Translations under genes and position numbers: made by a program | Source of the DNA: Bacillota bacterium | GTDB taxonomy: Bacteria; Bacillota; Bacilli; Bacillales; Cytobacillaceae | Length of the DNA: 64,000 nucleotides | Reading direction: 5' to 3' | Assembly (NCBI GenBank): GCA_030705955.1 | Contig: JAUZPL010000005.1 | Location: forward strand, 1-64,000 | Part shown: positions 52,510 through 60,938 of the stretch, piece by piece | How the letters are laid out: every line of letters begins with the position of its first letter | Numbering within the stretch: the first letter of the stretch is position 1 | Notes under the pieces: generated by a model | The model's database searches: none | Told to the model about the DNA's origin: nothing | The model's input: the letters and a program-made list of their open reading frames with translations, nothing else

Positions 52510-53352
52510 ATGTCAAAAATTAAAATTGTTACTGATTCAACCTTAGATATGCCAGAAGAGGTACTAAAGAAATATGATATCGAAATGGTACCATTGTCCG
52601 TAACCATAAATGGTGAAACATATTTAGATTGCGTAGAAATTGAACCTGTTGCTTTTTTAAAAATGATGCGTGAATCTAATGAGCTACCTAAAAGCTCTCA
52701 ACCCTCTGTAGGGTCTTTTCTAGAGGTGTATGATCGCCTTCATGAACAGGGATATGAAGTTTTATCCATTCACATGACAGGAAAAATGAGTGGGACAGTC
52801 CGCTCTGCAGAATGTGCTGCTCAAATGTCAAAGGCAAAAGTTACGGTCATCGATTCAGAATTTATTTCTAAGGCACTTTCTTTTCAGGTTAAAGAGGCTG
52901 CCGAGATGGCAAAACAAGGTCGCAGTGTGGAAGAAATTATTCAACGCCTTGATACTGTAAGAAGTAAATCAAGCTTGTATATTATGGTTGATACACTTGA
53001 AAACCTTGTCAAAGGAGGAAGAATTGGGAAGGGAAAAGCTTTTCTCGGCTCATTATTAAATATTAAACCTATTGCCTCTCTAGAGGGTGCAGAATATCAT
53101 CCAGTTGCTAAAGTACGCAGTTATTCCCAAGTCATCAAATATTTTGCAAAACAATTTGCTGAAGATGTAAAGGATAGAACTATTCGAGGTGTAGGGATTG
53201 TACATGCTGAAGCTGGTGAGCTAGCTTTAAAAATAAAGGAATCGATTTATGAGCTTACAGGCTTTCAGGATGTTGAAATAGGCTATACTAACACAACGGT
53301 TATGGTCCATACAGGTGAAGGGGCTATTGCGTTAATGTATTATTTTGATTAA
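52510..53352 (+). CDS. DegV-family fatty-acid-binding protein
   Basis: This 280-residue protein has KIVTDSTLDMPEE (residues 4-16), SQPSVGSFLE and SIHMTGKMSGT (conserved Thr/Ser of the lipid pocket), and a late RVGIV-like segment. FakB-type DegV proteins present fatty acids to the kinase FakA for phospholipid synthesis. ATG at 52510 follows AGGAG by 7 bases; a GTG 6 bases earlier is possible. Single gene with its own terminator. Confidence 0.9.
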   Translation: MSKIKIVTDSTLDMPEEVLKKYDIEMVPLSVTINGETYLDCVEIEPVAFLKMMRESNELPKSSQPSVGSFLEVYDRLHEQGYEVLSIHMTGKMSGTVRSAECAAQMSKAKVTVIDSEFISKALSFQVKEAAEMAKQGRSVEEIIQRLDTVRSKSSLYIMVDTLENLVKGGRIGKGKAFLGSLLNIKPIASLEGAEYHPVAKVRSYSQVIKYFAKQFAEDVKDRTIRGVGIVHAEAGELALKIKESIYELTGFQDVEIGYTNTTVMVHTGEGAIALMYYFD

Positions 53353-53363
53353 TATAAACCTCC

Positions 53364-53388
53364 AAAGCCTTGCTTAGCAAGGCTTTTT
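53364..53388 (+). terminator. Terminator after the DegV gene
   Basis: Arms AAAGCCTTGC and GCAAGGCTTT with loop TTA, then T residues. Confidence 0.8.
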
Positions 53389-53478
53389 AAAAAGTTAAGA
53401 AAGTAATAAAATTTGAATTTAGACAACTGTCTAGTTAAAATATTCATTGAATAGAAATGTAAAGACGTAGGTGATGAT

Positions 53479-54057
53479 ATGAAATTACGTTATTATTTGT
53501 GTTTATTATTAATTAGTTCTGTTCTTATTTCAGGCTGCGTTCAAAACGGGATAAAGAATGCTTTGAATTGGCAAATTAAAGATTTTAAAGTTACAAATCA
53601 AGACAATAAACCATTTGGAATGAAAAATTTAAAAGGGAAGATTTGGATATCGGATTTTGTTTTTACAAAATGTACGGATATCTGTCCACCAATGACTGCC
53701 AATATGACGAAATTGCAAAATAGAATAAAAGCAGAGGGGCTTAAAAATGTTGAGCTTGTCTCATTTAGTGTGGATCCAACAGTTGACTCCCCTGCAAAAT
53801 TACATAGCTTTGCAAAACAGTACGGTGCCGATTTGAAAAATTGGGCATTCCTCACAGGATATTCTCAAAAGTTTATTGAAAATTTTGCTTTAAAAAATTA
53901 TAAAACTCTTGTTAAAAAACCTGATCAAGGTGATCAAGTCATTCATGGAATAGATTTTTATCTTGTTGGTCCTGATGGGAAAATTAAAAAGTCCTATAAT
54001 GGCTACGATAAAACTCCTTTTGATGAAATTATCAATGATATAAAGACGCTCCAATAG
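53479..54057 (+). CDS. ypmQ: SCO1/SenC-family copper chaperone lipoprotein
   Basis: This 192-residue protein has a lipobox LISGC (lipid on C20). The thioredoxin-like domain carries the copper-binding KCTDIC (C65, C69) and H156 (VIHGIDF). Sco proteins load the CuA centre of cytochrome oxidase; the CuA subunit at 1.8-2.3 kb is a plausible client in the same window. It matches YpmQ of B. subtilis in position. Confidence 0.92.
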   Translation: MKLRYYLCLLLISSVLISGCVQNGIKNALNWQIKDFKVTNQDNKPFGMKNLKGKIWISDFVFTKCTDICPPMTANMTKLQNRIKAEGLKNVELVSFSVDPTVDSPAKLHSFAKQYGADLKNWAFLTGYSQKFIENFALKNYKTLVKKPDQGDQVIHGIDFYLVGPDGKIKKSYNGYDKTPFDEIINDIKTLQ

Positions 54058-54080
54058 GCCCTAAAAGGGCCTGTTTTTTT
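54056..54080 (+). terminator. Terminator after the SCO gene
   Basis: Stem AGGCCC/GGGCCT with loop TAAAA, then GTTTTTTT. It overlaps the stop codon. Confidence 0.8.
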
Positions 54081-54191
54081 ATACAATAAAATCCAAGGTT
54101 TATGTGTTGGTGTTTTATGGTAATGGATTAGATTTGATTTGAATTTTTTTCCTGGTGATATAATAACTATAGTTTAGAGGCAGGTGATAAA

Positions 54192-54324
54192 ATGAAATGG
54201 TTTATCACCTGCCTACTTTCAAGGACATCAATCAATCGCTGAAAACCTTGAACAAACTCTTGGAAAACAGGCAATTTCAGTTTTGAAGAAAAAATCTTCT
54301 ACTGTTAGTAAAGAGGGGAATTAG
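54192..54324 (+). pseudogene. ypmR: Deleted remnant of a ypmR-like SGNH lipase gene
   Basis: A good ribosome site (GGCAGGTG) precedes an ATG that opens a signal-peptide-like start, MKWFITCLLSR, which stops after 16 residues. In the next frame, from 54220, GHQSIAENLEQTLGKQ and a lysine-rich end run to a stop at 54322. This resembles the tail of GDSL/SGNH hydrolases (HPNxxGHxxIAexL). In B. subtilis ypmR lies exactly between ypmQ and ypmS. The N- and C-terminal scraps in different frames fit an internal deletion of a roughly 250-residue lipase. Inferred; no homology search was possible. Confidence 0.55.
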
Positions 54325-54326
54325 AA

Positions 54327-54905
54327 ATGATGAAAAACAAATGGAAGAAGGGTTTTTTTCTTTTATTAGGGATTGACCTATTTATTGTTATCCTTATTTT
54401 ATTATTAATTATGGTACCTTCAGAAAAAGGGAAAAAACAAATCAATAAAACAACTAATGGGGATGTATCTTTTTATATTAAGTCTAATAAACGTGATGTA
54501 AACCGGCTGGTTAACCATTATTTAAAGAAAGAAGCAGCCAATACTCCTATTAACTATCAAGTTAATTTAGGAAATGAAGTGGAGTTATTTGGTATGATAC
54601 CTTTTTTTGGAGAGAAATTAGATTTGAAGCTTTCATTTGAACCACAATCAATGGCAAATGGTGATTTAGAATTAAAACAGAAATCCATCTCCCTTGGAAG
54701 CTTACATCTTCCTGTTCCTTATGTACTTAAATTTATTAGTGAAAATTACAAGCTTCCATCAGGTGTTGAAATTCGTTCAAATGATAAATTAATTTATATC
54801 CATATGCAACAACTCAATACCAAAAGTGGGATAAAGGTGATAGTGAATAAATTTGATTTAAAAAAGGATGACATTGCTTTTACAATATTAGTTCCTGCTG
54901 AATAG
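54327..54905 (+). CDS. ypmS: YpmS-family (DUF2140) membrane-anchored protein
   Basis: This 192-residue protein has one N-terminal transmembrane helix (about 10-31) and an extracytoplasmic domain. VSFYIKSNKRDVNRLVNHYL (about 47-66) and PSGVEIRSNDKLIYIHM-type residues near the end are typical of YpmS. Function is unknown; in B. subtilis it sits beside the ypmR lipase. GAGGGG lies 9 bases before the first ATG. Confidence 0.82.
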   Translation: MMKNKWKKGFFLLLGIDLFIVILILLLIMVPSEKGKKQINKTTNGDVSFYIKSNKRDVNRLVNHYLKKEAANTPINYQVNLGNEVELFGMIPFFGEKLDLKLSFEPQSMANGDLELKQKSISLGSLHLPVPYVLKFISENYKLPSGVEIRSNDKLIYIHMQQLNTKSGIKVIVNKFDLKKDDIAFTILVPAE

Positions 54906-54932
54906 GTGCCCATAAAAAAGGCACCTATTTTC
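54902..54932. terminator. Bidirectional terminator
   Basis: Arms AATAGGTGCC and GGCACCTATT with an A-rich loop and T-runs. It serves ypmS and the convergent DUF4397 gene. Confidence 0.75.
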
Positions 54933-54937
54933 ATTCA

Positions 54938-55564
54938 TTAATCTTTCAAATAGACTATTTCCATTTTCTCATTTACATTCCCTGCAATAGCAATGGTATA
55001 GACTTCATTTGCATTAAACTGAGCCTTTGGTATAGAATAAATAACTTTTTTGGTGCCAGATTCACGAATTTCAAGATCGATTGTCATCGGCGTAATTCCT
55101 AAGTACTCTGTTACTTTCATAAAGGATAACCTCTCAAATACGGTATCACGGTTTTTTACGGCTATATCCACGATAGGGGCATCCTGTTTGAGGTGAAGAA
55201 AACGAATTTTAGATTCTCCAACAGGAATGTTTGCATCATTCAAAAAGCTGCAAATCTCAAGTTTATTGGCAAAATTAAAAAGTACATAGGTATAAATTTG
55301 TTCCGGCTGAAAAGAAAGAGATTCATTCAATTTCTTAATGGTTTTCCCTTCTGAATAAAGAACTTCTAATTGATGCTTTCCTGGAGGTAAAGAAAAATAT
55401 TCACTACTGGTCATATATAAAAGATTAGTTTTATACTTATTGTCCATATAAATCATCACTTTTGGAGATTCTGAAGAAGCATGGAAAAAGCGAATTTTAC
55501 TTTCCTTATTTCGTCCTCCTCCGTTAGTGGCTTGTTCCAGAAAGTGAGGGATGTTATTCATCAT
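54938..55564 (-). CDS. DUF4397-domain protein
   Basis: This 208-residue protein consists of two similar halves, each starting with a K-I-R-F-x-H word: SKIRFFHASSESPKVMIYMD (about 22-41) and SKIRFLHLKQDAPIVDIAV (about 118-136). This is the DUF4397 repeat, a beta-sandwich found in surface and cytoplasmic proteins. No signal peptide or anchor is seen, so the location is unclear. TAGGAGGAAAA precedes the ATG. Confidence 0.82.
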   Translation of the reverse strand: MMNNIPHFLEQATNGGGRNKESKIRFFHASSESPKVMIYMDNKYKTNLLYMTSSEYFSLPPGKHQLEVLYSEGKTIKKLNESLSFQPEQIYTYVLFNFANKLEICSFLNDANIPVGESKIRFLHLKQDAPIVDIAVKNRDTVFERLSFMKVTEYLGITPMTIDLEIRESGTKKVIYSIPKAQFNANEVYTIAIAGNVNEKMEIVYLKD

Positions 55565-55706
55565 AGCATTTTCCTCCTAGTTACATTTCTTTTTATTCAA
55601 GTTTAACTTAGGATAAATTGAAGATTTTATTTTATTCTATGAAGAAAGTTCGATCATTTTTATCTTTTTCATTTTTTTTGTATACTTGATTTCAGAGGTG
55701 ATTACA

Positions 55707-56249
55707 ATGGATAAAAATGTAGAAGTAGCAATATTTGCAGGTGGGTGTTTTTGGTGTATGGTAAAACCATTTGATGAACAGCCCGGTATTTTGAAGGTAT
55801 TATCAGGTTATACAGGAGGGAACATTCCTAATCCAACATATGAACAGGTATGTTCGGGAACAACTGGACATTATGAAGCAATACAAATCACATTTGATCC
55901 TACTATTTTCCCATATGAAAGATTATTGGAGCTTTACTGGCAGCAAATTGATCCGACAGATTTAGGCGGACAATTCTACGACAGAGGACAATCCTATCAA
56001 ACCGCTATTTTTTATCAAAACGAAAAACAAAAGAAGCTTGCAGAGGAATCAAAAAAACAATTACAAGAAAGCGGAAGGTTTTCAAAGCCAATTGTTACTC
56101 CCATTTTACCTGCAAAGGATTTTTATGCTGCTGAGGAATATCATCAACATTATTATAAAAAGAATCCAACTCATTATGAATCCTATCACGTAAGCTCCGG
56201 ACGTGCAGGTTTCATTAAAAGTCATTGGGAGAATTCAAATGAAAAATAA
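55707..56249 (+). CDS. msrA: Peptide methionine sulfoxide reductase MsrA
   Basis: This 180-residue enzyme repairs the S-form of methionine sulfoxide. The active Cys is C14 in [22 protein letters not shown]-like [14 protein letters not shown] and the [13 protein letters not shown] end are typical. ATG at 55707 follows GAGGTG. It overlaps msrB by 11 bases, so the two repair activities are made together. Confidence 0.95.
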   Translation: MDKNVEVAIFAGGCFWCMVKPFDEQPGILKVLSGYTGGNIPNPTYEQVCSGTTGHYEAIQITFDPTIFPYERLLELYWQQIDPTDLGGQFYDRGQSYQTAIFYQNEKQKKLAEESKKQLQESGRFSKPIVTPILPAKDFYAAEEYHQHYYKKNPTHYESYHVSSGRAGFIKSHWENSNEK

Positions 56250-56679
56250 GGATCTTTCTCTGCTTAGAAAGGAATTAACACCTATACAGTTTGAGGTTAC
56301 ACAAAATAATGCAACAGAACCTCCATTTAAAAATGAATATTGGAATGAATGTAGACAAGGTATTTATGTAGATATAGTTTCTAGAAAGCCTTTATTTAGT
56401 TCAACTGATAAATTTGATGCGGGATGCGGATGGCCCAGCTTTACAAAACCAATTAATTTAGATGAAGTGTCCGAGAAAACTGATTTAAGTCATTTTATGA
56501 TTCGGACGGAAGTCAGAAGCCAGTCAGCAGATTCTCACTTAGGCCATGTTTTTAATGATGGACCAGATCCAACAGGACTGCGCTATTGTATAAATTCAGC
56601 TTCTTTAAAGTTTATTCCATTAGAAAAACTTGATGAAGAGGGGTATGGTGAATATAAACATTTATTTGAGAAAGAGTAA
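56239..56679 (+). CDS. msrB: Peptide methionine-R-sulfoxide reductase MsrB
   Basis: This 146-residue enzyme repairs the R-form. Catalytic C117 lies in GLRYCINS, with the second Cys at C63 in [19 protein letters not shown] (99-109) is also present. The zinc-binding CxxC pairs of some MsrB proteins are absent, as in B. subtilis. ATG at 56239 with TGGGAG upstream lies inside the end of msrA. Confidence 0.95.
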   Translation: MKNKDLSLLRKELTPIQFEVTQNNATEPPFKNEYWNECRQGIYVDIVSRKPLFSSTDKFDAGCGWPSFTKPINLDEVSEKTDLSHFMIRTEVRSQSADSHLGHVFNDGPDPTGLRYCINSASLKFIPLEKLDEEGYGEYKHLFEKE

Positions 56680-56712
56680 AAGCCGCTATTTTGCGGCTTT
56701 TACTCTTTCTTT
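56671..56712 (+). terminator. Strong terminator after msrAB
   Basis: Perfect 16-base arms AAAGAGTAAAAGCCGC/GCGGCTTTTACTCTTT with loop TATTTT, then CTTTATTTT. The left arm overlaps the msrB stop. Confidence 0.88.
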
Positions 56713-56782
56713 ATTTTGGCAGTGCGAAAAAAGTAATAGTTACCTGAATAGCTTAAACAAAGAATTGTTTGGAAGCTTACTA

Positions 56783-58501
56783 TTATACTTTAAAATTACT
56801 CATCAATTGACGAAGAATATCTGCCTGCCTTGATAGTTCTTGAGCAGCAGTTGTCACTTGCTCCATTGCTGCTGAACCTTCCTCAGCAGCAGCGGCTGTT
56901 GTTTCGGTATGGGAAGAGGTTTGAATGGAAATAGTAGCCATTTCATTAAAAGATTCGGAGACCTCTTCGCTTAAAGTAAGGGTTTTATCAATTTGAGTGG
57001 CCATATTACCGATAATCAAAACAGTGTCATCAATTTTTTCTAGGATTTTATTTAAAGAAGAACTAGTTTCAAGTGCTGTTTCAACACCTTGCTTAACTTC
57101 TACTACGCCTTGATGATTCTGTGAAATGATTTGATTAATTTCTGTTTGGATATCTGTGACAATATTTGTGACCTCCTTTGCTGAATTTTGTGATTGTTCA
57201 GCCAGGTTTCTAACTTCATCTGCTACAACCGCAAAACCTTTTCCATGTTCACCTGCTCTTGCTGCTTCAATGGCCGCATTTAGCGCTAAAAGATTTGTTT
57301 GATTCGATATTTCTGTAATGGTATTAATGATGTGATTGATTTCCAAAGATTTTTTCCCAAGTGCCTCAATTAACCTTGTATTCTCTGAAATCACTTTCTC
57401 AATTGAATGCATTTTTTCCTCAGATAAACGAACAAATTTGTCACCATTATTGGCTGCACTTTTCATTTCTTCAGATGCGGTCTTAACAGATTCAGCTTGA
57501 ACAAATAATTGATTAGCAACTTCGGATAACTGCTTCATTTTCTTAGTTGAATTGGTCATTTGTTTAGTAGAGATTTCAACAGCTGAAGCAACTTCTCCAG
57601 AGGTTTCAGCAATAGAAAGAATGGTCTTAGCAGTTTGTTCAGAAGAAGCAAATAGCTCCTGGCTACTTGCTGATACATTTTCGCCTAGAAAAGAAATTTG
57701 TTTGACTAATTCTGCTATTCCTTCAATTAATAAGTTAGTATCACCTGCTAGACCAGCCAATTCATCCTTAGTTTTTATTTGAATTCGTTTTGTTAAATCT
57801 CCTCCTGCATTCGCAATATCAATGATGGATTCACTTATTCTTCGAACATTTTTTCTTAGATTTCTTGATAAGGTAAATCCTAAGAAAATAGCTAACAAGA
57901 GGGCAAGCCCTGATAAAATAGATGTACCAACACGCCCCATCACGATTTCTTGATTTAGCAAGTCAATTTTTGATTGAGTTTCATTATGTTGTCGTGCGTT
58001 AAATACACGCAAAGCTTCCTGTAATTGTACATTTATTTTGTAGCCATCAGAGGAATTAATCATGGCAGAGGCTGCTTCTAAGCTATTATTTCTCCTTGTA
58101 TCAATAATTTGGTCTATCCACTGCAACCATTGTTTATAACGATCCTCAATCCTTTTCCAATCGGTTAGTTGTTGTGGATTTCCCTTTATGGTTGATTCCA
58201 TTGTCTGAAAACTATCTTCAATTGCATTTTTACCATTGCCATAAGGAGCTAAAAATGACTCGGACCCGGTTATAACAAACCCTCTTTCTCCATTCTCGAT
58301 ATCGGAAATGGATTTAGAAACTATGTCACTTTGTTGTGATATGGCCATGTCATGACTTAATATTGAATCTAATTCCCCTTTTAAGGATTGGACATTTAGA
58401 AACGAGGTAACATAGATTGCAACAATACTAATAATTAGAATACCGAAAGATAAAATAATTTTTCCACGAATGGTGCGTCCAAATTGAAGAAATTTCCCCA
58501 T
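56783..58501 (-). CDS. Methyl-accepting chemotaxis protein with CHASE3-type sensor
   Basis: This 572-residue transmembrane receptor has TM1 (about 13-33), an all-helical extracellular domain of about 155 residues with [18 protein letters not shown] (CHASE3 signature), and TM2 (about 191-212). HAMP follows, then a long signalling coiled coil with the invariant hairpin tip [35 protein letters not shown] (about 400-434). It relays an unknown stimulus to CheA/CheW. GGGGGAAAT lies before the ATG. Single gene; no clear terminator seen. Confidence 0.93.
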   Translation of the reverse strand: MGKFLQFGRTIRGKIILSFGILIISIVAIYVTSFLNVQSLKGELDSILSHDMAISQQSDIVSKSISDIENGERGFVITGSESFLAPYGNGKNAIEDSFQTMESTIKGNPQQLTDWKRIEDRYKQWLQWIDQIIDTRRNNSLEAASAMINSSDGYKINVQLQEALRVFNARQHNETQSKIDLLNQEIVMGRVGTSILSGLALLLAIFLGFTLSRNLRKNVRRISESIIDIANAGGDLTKRIQIKTKDELAGLAGDTNLLIEGIAELVKQISFLGENVSASSQELFASSEQTAKTILSIAETSGEVASAVEISTKQMTNSTKKMKQLSEVANQLFVQAESVKTASEEMKSAANNGDKFVRLSEEKMHSIEKVISENTRLIEALGKKSLEINHIINTITEISNQTNLLALNAAIEAARAGEHGKGFAVVADEVRNLAEQSQNSAKEVTNIVTDIQTEINQIISQNHQGVVEVKQGVETALETSSSLNKILEKIDDTVLIIGNMATQIDKTLTLSEEVSESFNEMATISIQTSSHTETTAAAAEEGSAAMEQVTTAAQELSRQADILRQLMSNFKV

Positions 58502-58680
58502 GGTATTTCCCCCTTGTTTATATTTCTATATATCTATCATAAAGTAGTGTTTTTTTTACGACAAGAGAGGATAGGAAAATAATGTCGAAAAAGAAAGAAA
58601 AATATTGTTTTTCGCGGAGCACATTTATTTATAGTAAGAATTTGTTAAAATGGTAACATGCAAAAGGTAGGGGGGATTGT

Positions 58681-59673
58681 ATGCTTCCAGAAAGATTAAG
58701 ACAAGGTGATGAAATACGGGTAATTGCACCATCAACAAGCTTAGCAGTCGTAAAGGACAAACAGATAGATATTGCTTTAGATCGATTTAACCGTTTAGGA
58801 TTTAAAATTACTTTTGGTAAAAATGTATTTACACACAATGAATTTTTTAGTTCATCGATTGAGGAAAGAATGGAGGATTTATTTGATGCATTCACAGATA
58901 AGAACGTGAAGGCGATTTTAACATCCCTTGGAGGCTATAATTCTAACCAGTTATTAAAGTATATTGATTTTGATTTAATTAGGAAAAATCCTAAAATATT
59001 CTGTGGCTATAGTGATATAACCGCTTTATCTGCTGCCATTTATAAAAAAACCGGATTAATAACATATTCTGGGCCATTTTTCTCTAGCTTTGGAATTAAA
59101 TATGGTTTTGATTATACTCTTCATGCCTTTTTAGAGGCTGTTACGAATGATGCACCATTTGAAGTAATACCCTCCAAAGCTTGGAGTGATGATCCATGGT
59201 ACTTAGATCAGGAAAAAAGGGATTTTGTTGAACAGGATGGATATTTGGCAATCCAAGATGGTGTAGCGAGGGGTAGATTAATAGGTGGAAATTTATCAAC
59301 ACTAAATCTTCTTCAAGGCACTGATTATATGCCAAATTTACATAATTCCATATTATTCATTGAAGATGATCATGAAAGCCATGCTCTTTCATTTGAAAGA
59401 AACCTGCAATCTCTTCTTCATTTGCCTACTGCTGCTGGAATAAAAGGAATTTTAATCGGAAGATTTCAAAAAGATTCAAACATGACCGAACATGCATTAA
59501 AGCAAATTATTGATTCAAAAAAAGAAATTCAAAACATACCTGTTATTGGAAACGTTAATTTTGGACATGTCCAGCCAATTGTTACGCTACCATTTGGGGC
59601 AATAGCACATATTTCTGCAATTAATGGAAATACTAGAATCACAATTGAACAAAATAAAGGCATTCATCAGTAA
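58681..59673 (+). CDS. LD-carboxypeptidase / MccF-like S66 peptidase
   Basis: This 330-residue serine peptidase has the S66-family nucleophile S111 (CGYSDITAL), catalytic Glu in LFIEDD (about 225) and His in FGHVQP (about 301). The family either trims muropeptide L,D-bonds for wall recycling or cleaves microcin C-like conjugates for self-immunity. No microcin genes are near, so recycling or detoxification is more likely. GGTAGGGGGGA lies before the ATG. Confidence 0.9.
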   Translation: MLPERLRQGDEIRVIAPSTSLAVVKDKQIDIALDRFNRLGFKITFGKNVFTHNEFFSSSIEERMEDLFDAFTDKNVKAILTSLGGYNSNQLLKYIDFDLIRKNPKIFCGYSDITALSAAIYKKTGLITYSGPFFSSFGIKYGFDYTLHAFLEAVTNDAPFEVIPSKAWSDDPWYLDQEKRDFVEQDGYLAIQDGVARGRLIGGNLSTLNLLQGTDYMPNLHNSILFIEDDHESHALSFERNLQSLLHLPTAAGIKGILIGRFQKDSNMTEHALKQIIDSKKEIQNIPVIGNVNFGHVQPIVTLPFGAIAHISAINGNTRITIEQNKGIHQ

Positions 59674-59693
59674 AATATGATGAATGCCTTTTT
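59656..59693. terminator. Bidirectional terminator between the peptidase and sinI
   Basis: Arms AAAGGCATTCATCA and TGATGAATGCCTTT with an 8-base loop and T-run. It ends directly at the stop codon of the leftward sinI gene. Confidence 0.85.
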
Positions 59694-59855
59694 CTAGTAT
59701 GTATTTTCACTATTGTTAATGATGTATTCCTTCATGCCATGTTGGCTAAGAAAATTCCTAACAGTTTCTTTTGAAATTCCTAATTTCTTTGCTTCTAAAA
59801 TGAGTGCCACCCATTCAACATCCATTTTCTCTTCAATAAAATCAGTCCTAACCAA
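59694..59855 (-). CDS. sinI: SinI-family anti-repressor
   Basis: This 53-residue protein has MDVEWVALILEAKKLGIS (residues 10-27), which matches the SinI dimerisation helix EWVxLIxEAKxxGIS, followed by KETVRNFL. SinI binds SinR and frees SinR-repressed biofilm matrix genes. The start is TTG at 59855, with AGGGG 7 bases upstream. It is preceded directly by a c-di-GMP-I riboswitch and lies downstream of sinR, the reverse of the B. subtilis sinI-sinR order. Confidence 0.8.
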   Translation of the reverse strand: MVRTDFIEEKMDVEWVALILEAKKLGISKETVRNFLSQHGMKEYIINNSENTY

Positions 59856-59882
59856 GGTCCCACCCCTAAAATACAAAATGTA

Positions 59883-59987
59883 TTCAGGCAGCCCGGCTGT
59901 CATTGCAATCGTATTTAAAATCGTACTTTAGCATTAGACCCGCAGCTTTGCGTCCCTATCTTTCAATAGGTTTGCTATTTTCTGAAG
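59883..59987 (-). promoter_or_regulatory. Cyclic-di-GMP-I (GEMM) riboswitch upstream of sinI
   Basis: Read on the minus strand: TTCAG opens stem P1, then GCAAACC, the P2 stem CCTAT/ATAGG around a GAAA-type tetraloop, the invariant GGGACGCAAAGC, GCGGGTCTAATGC (tetraloop receptor side), a short AT-rich P3, and GACAGCCGGGCTGCC closing with CTGAA, which pairs with the first TTCAG. These blocks, in this order, are the consensus of the class I c-di-GMP aptamer. The aptamer ends 28 bases before the sinI start codon, and the ribosome site AGGGGTGGG lies in between, so control at translation is likely. No terminator is seen between. Confidence 0.88.
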
Positions 59988-60325
59988 TTTCGCACTACTT
60001 TAGTTTCAATTTTATAATGTTCTGGTAATTACTATAACTTAGAATTAAATCTTATAAAGATATTATAATTAGTTCTTTAAGATTAGCGTGTTGTTTCTTG
60101 TCAAATTTAAATACTAAATATGCTTTTTTTTTAAACAAATTAGCTTAAATAGTTACAATAAACGAGGGTGGAATAAAGGATATTAATGTAAAAATGACCA
60201 TAAAATGGGAAAGTGGATAAAAAACGGAGGAGAATTGTCGAATTGTTAATGTAAAAGGAATTTGTTCATAAACTAAAGATATTTTTCGATAAATAGCTAT
60301 TTTACTTACGCTTTTGGTAAATTTA
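59988..60325. other. Region between the riboswitch and sinR
   Basis: This stretch should hold the minus-strand promoter of the riboswitch-sinI transcript; a TATAAA-like -10 lies near 60010-60016 with a poor -35. On the plus strand GTTCTTT (60072-60078) equals the SinR-binding word GTTCTYT reported for B. subtilis, so SinR may repress sinI. No convincing gene is present. Confidence 0.4.
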
Positions 60326-60349
60326 AAAGGCATACATTTGTATGCCTTT
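60326..60349 (-). terminator. Terminator of sinR
   Basis: Arms AAAGGCATAC/GTATGCCTTT with a 4-base loop; on the minus strand TTTTAAATTT follows. It separates sinR from sinI, so the two are made from different transcripts or by read-through. Confidence 0.75.
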
Positions 60350-60680
60350 AATTTTCAGTATTATTTTGATGAACTCTCCATTTTTGAAATTCAAGAAATT
60401 CTCGGAATTGTTCTTTTGAAATTCCAGAATTCATTGCTTCTTTAACTATGCTCATCCAGTCACCATCTAATTCTTCTTTATTAATTTGCTCGTGGATTAA
60501 TAAATCAACAGGAATATTTAGAACAGATGCAATTTTTTCAAGGAATTGTATTGAAGGATTCCTTTGTAAATTCCTCTCAAGTGAGCTTATATACGATTTA
60601 GCAACTCCAGCCTTATCAGCTAGTTCGGATAAGGACATTTTTTTTTCTTGGCGAAGTTTTTTAACACGATCACCGATCAT
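60348..60680 (-). CDS. sinR: SinR-like HTH repressor
   Basis: This 110-residue protein has an XRE helix-turn-helix (residues 1-65: RVKKLRQEKKMSLSELADKAG... then SYISSLERN) and a C-terminal SinI/SinR interaction segment, DWMSIVKEAMNSGISKEQFREFLEF (about 74-98), which resembles the SinI helix. It is a master repressor of matrix genes in Bacillus. The ribosome site is weak (AGGTGTG far upstream). A GTTC-N8-GAAC inverted repeat lies 59 bases upstream of the start and could be an autoregulatory site. Confidence 0.88.
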   Translation of the reverse strand: MIGDRVKKLRQEKKMSLSELADKAGVAKSYISSLERNLQRNPSIQFLEKIASVLNIPVDLLIHEQINKEELDGDWMSIVKEAMNSGISKEQFREFLEFQKWRVHQNNTEN

Positions 60681-60738
60681 TGGGTTTCACACACCTAACC
60701 ATCATAGATACATTTATCTTATCAAAAATGTCGAAAAA

Positions 60739-60754
60739 GTTCCATATTAAGAAC
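60739..60754. promoter_or_regulatory. Possible SinR autoregulatory site
   Basis: GTTCCATATTAAGAAC is an inverted repeat of GTTC half sites with 8-base spacing, upstream of sinR. SinR binds GTTCTYT words, singly or inverted. Match is partial. Confidence 0.35.
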
Positions 60755-60938
60755 ATCAAAATATAAAAATGATTATTACTACCCATATTTTTAGTTGAAT
60801 TTTATTCATTTAGTCTTTTGGATTTGAAGCTGCTTTTTTCTTATTCACAATGTAAATAAGATGAAAGAACCGATGATTAATATCATACAATTTACTATAT
60901 TGTCCTTACTTCAAAAGGGAAGGGGAGTGGCAAGGGCT

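Noticed and set aside
58681-59673. Microcin C immunity locus based on the MccF-like peptidase
   Set aside because: No precursor peptide or mccB/mccD-type gene is nearby, so wall recycling is the simpler reading.
60145-60333. 62-codon leftward frame between sinI and sinR
   Set aside because: No ribosome site, low-complexity hydrophobic composition, and it overlaps the sinR terminator. The region is better read as regulatory.
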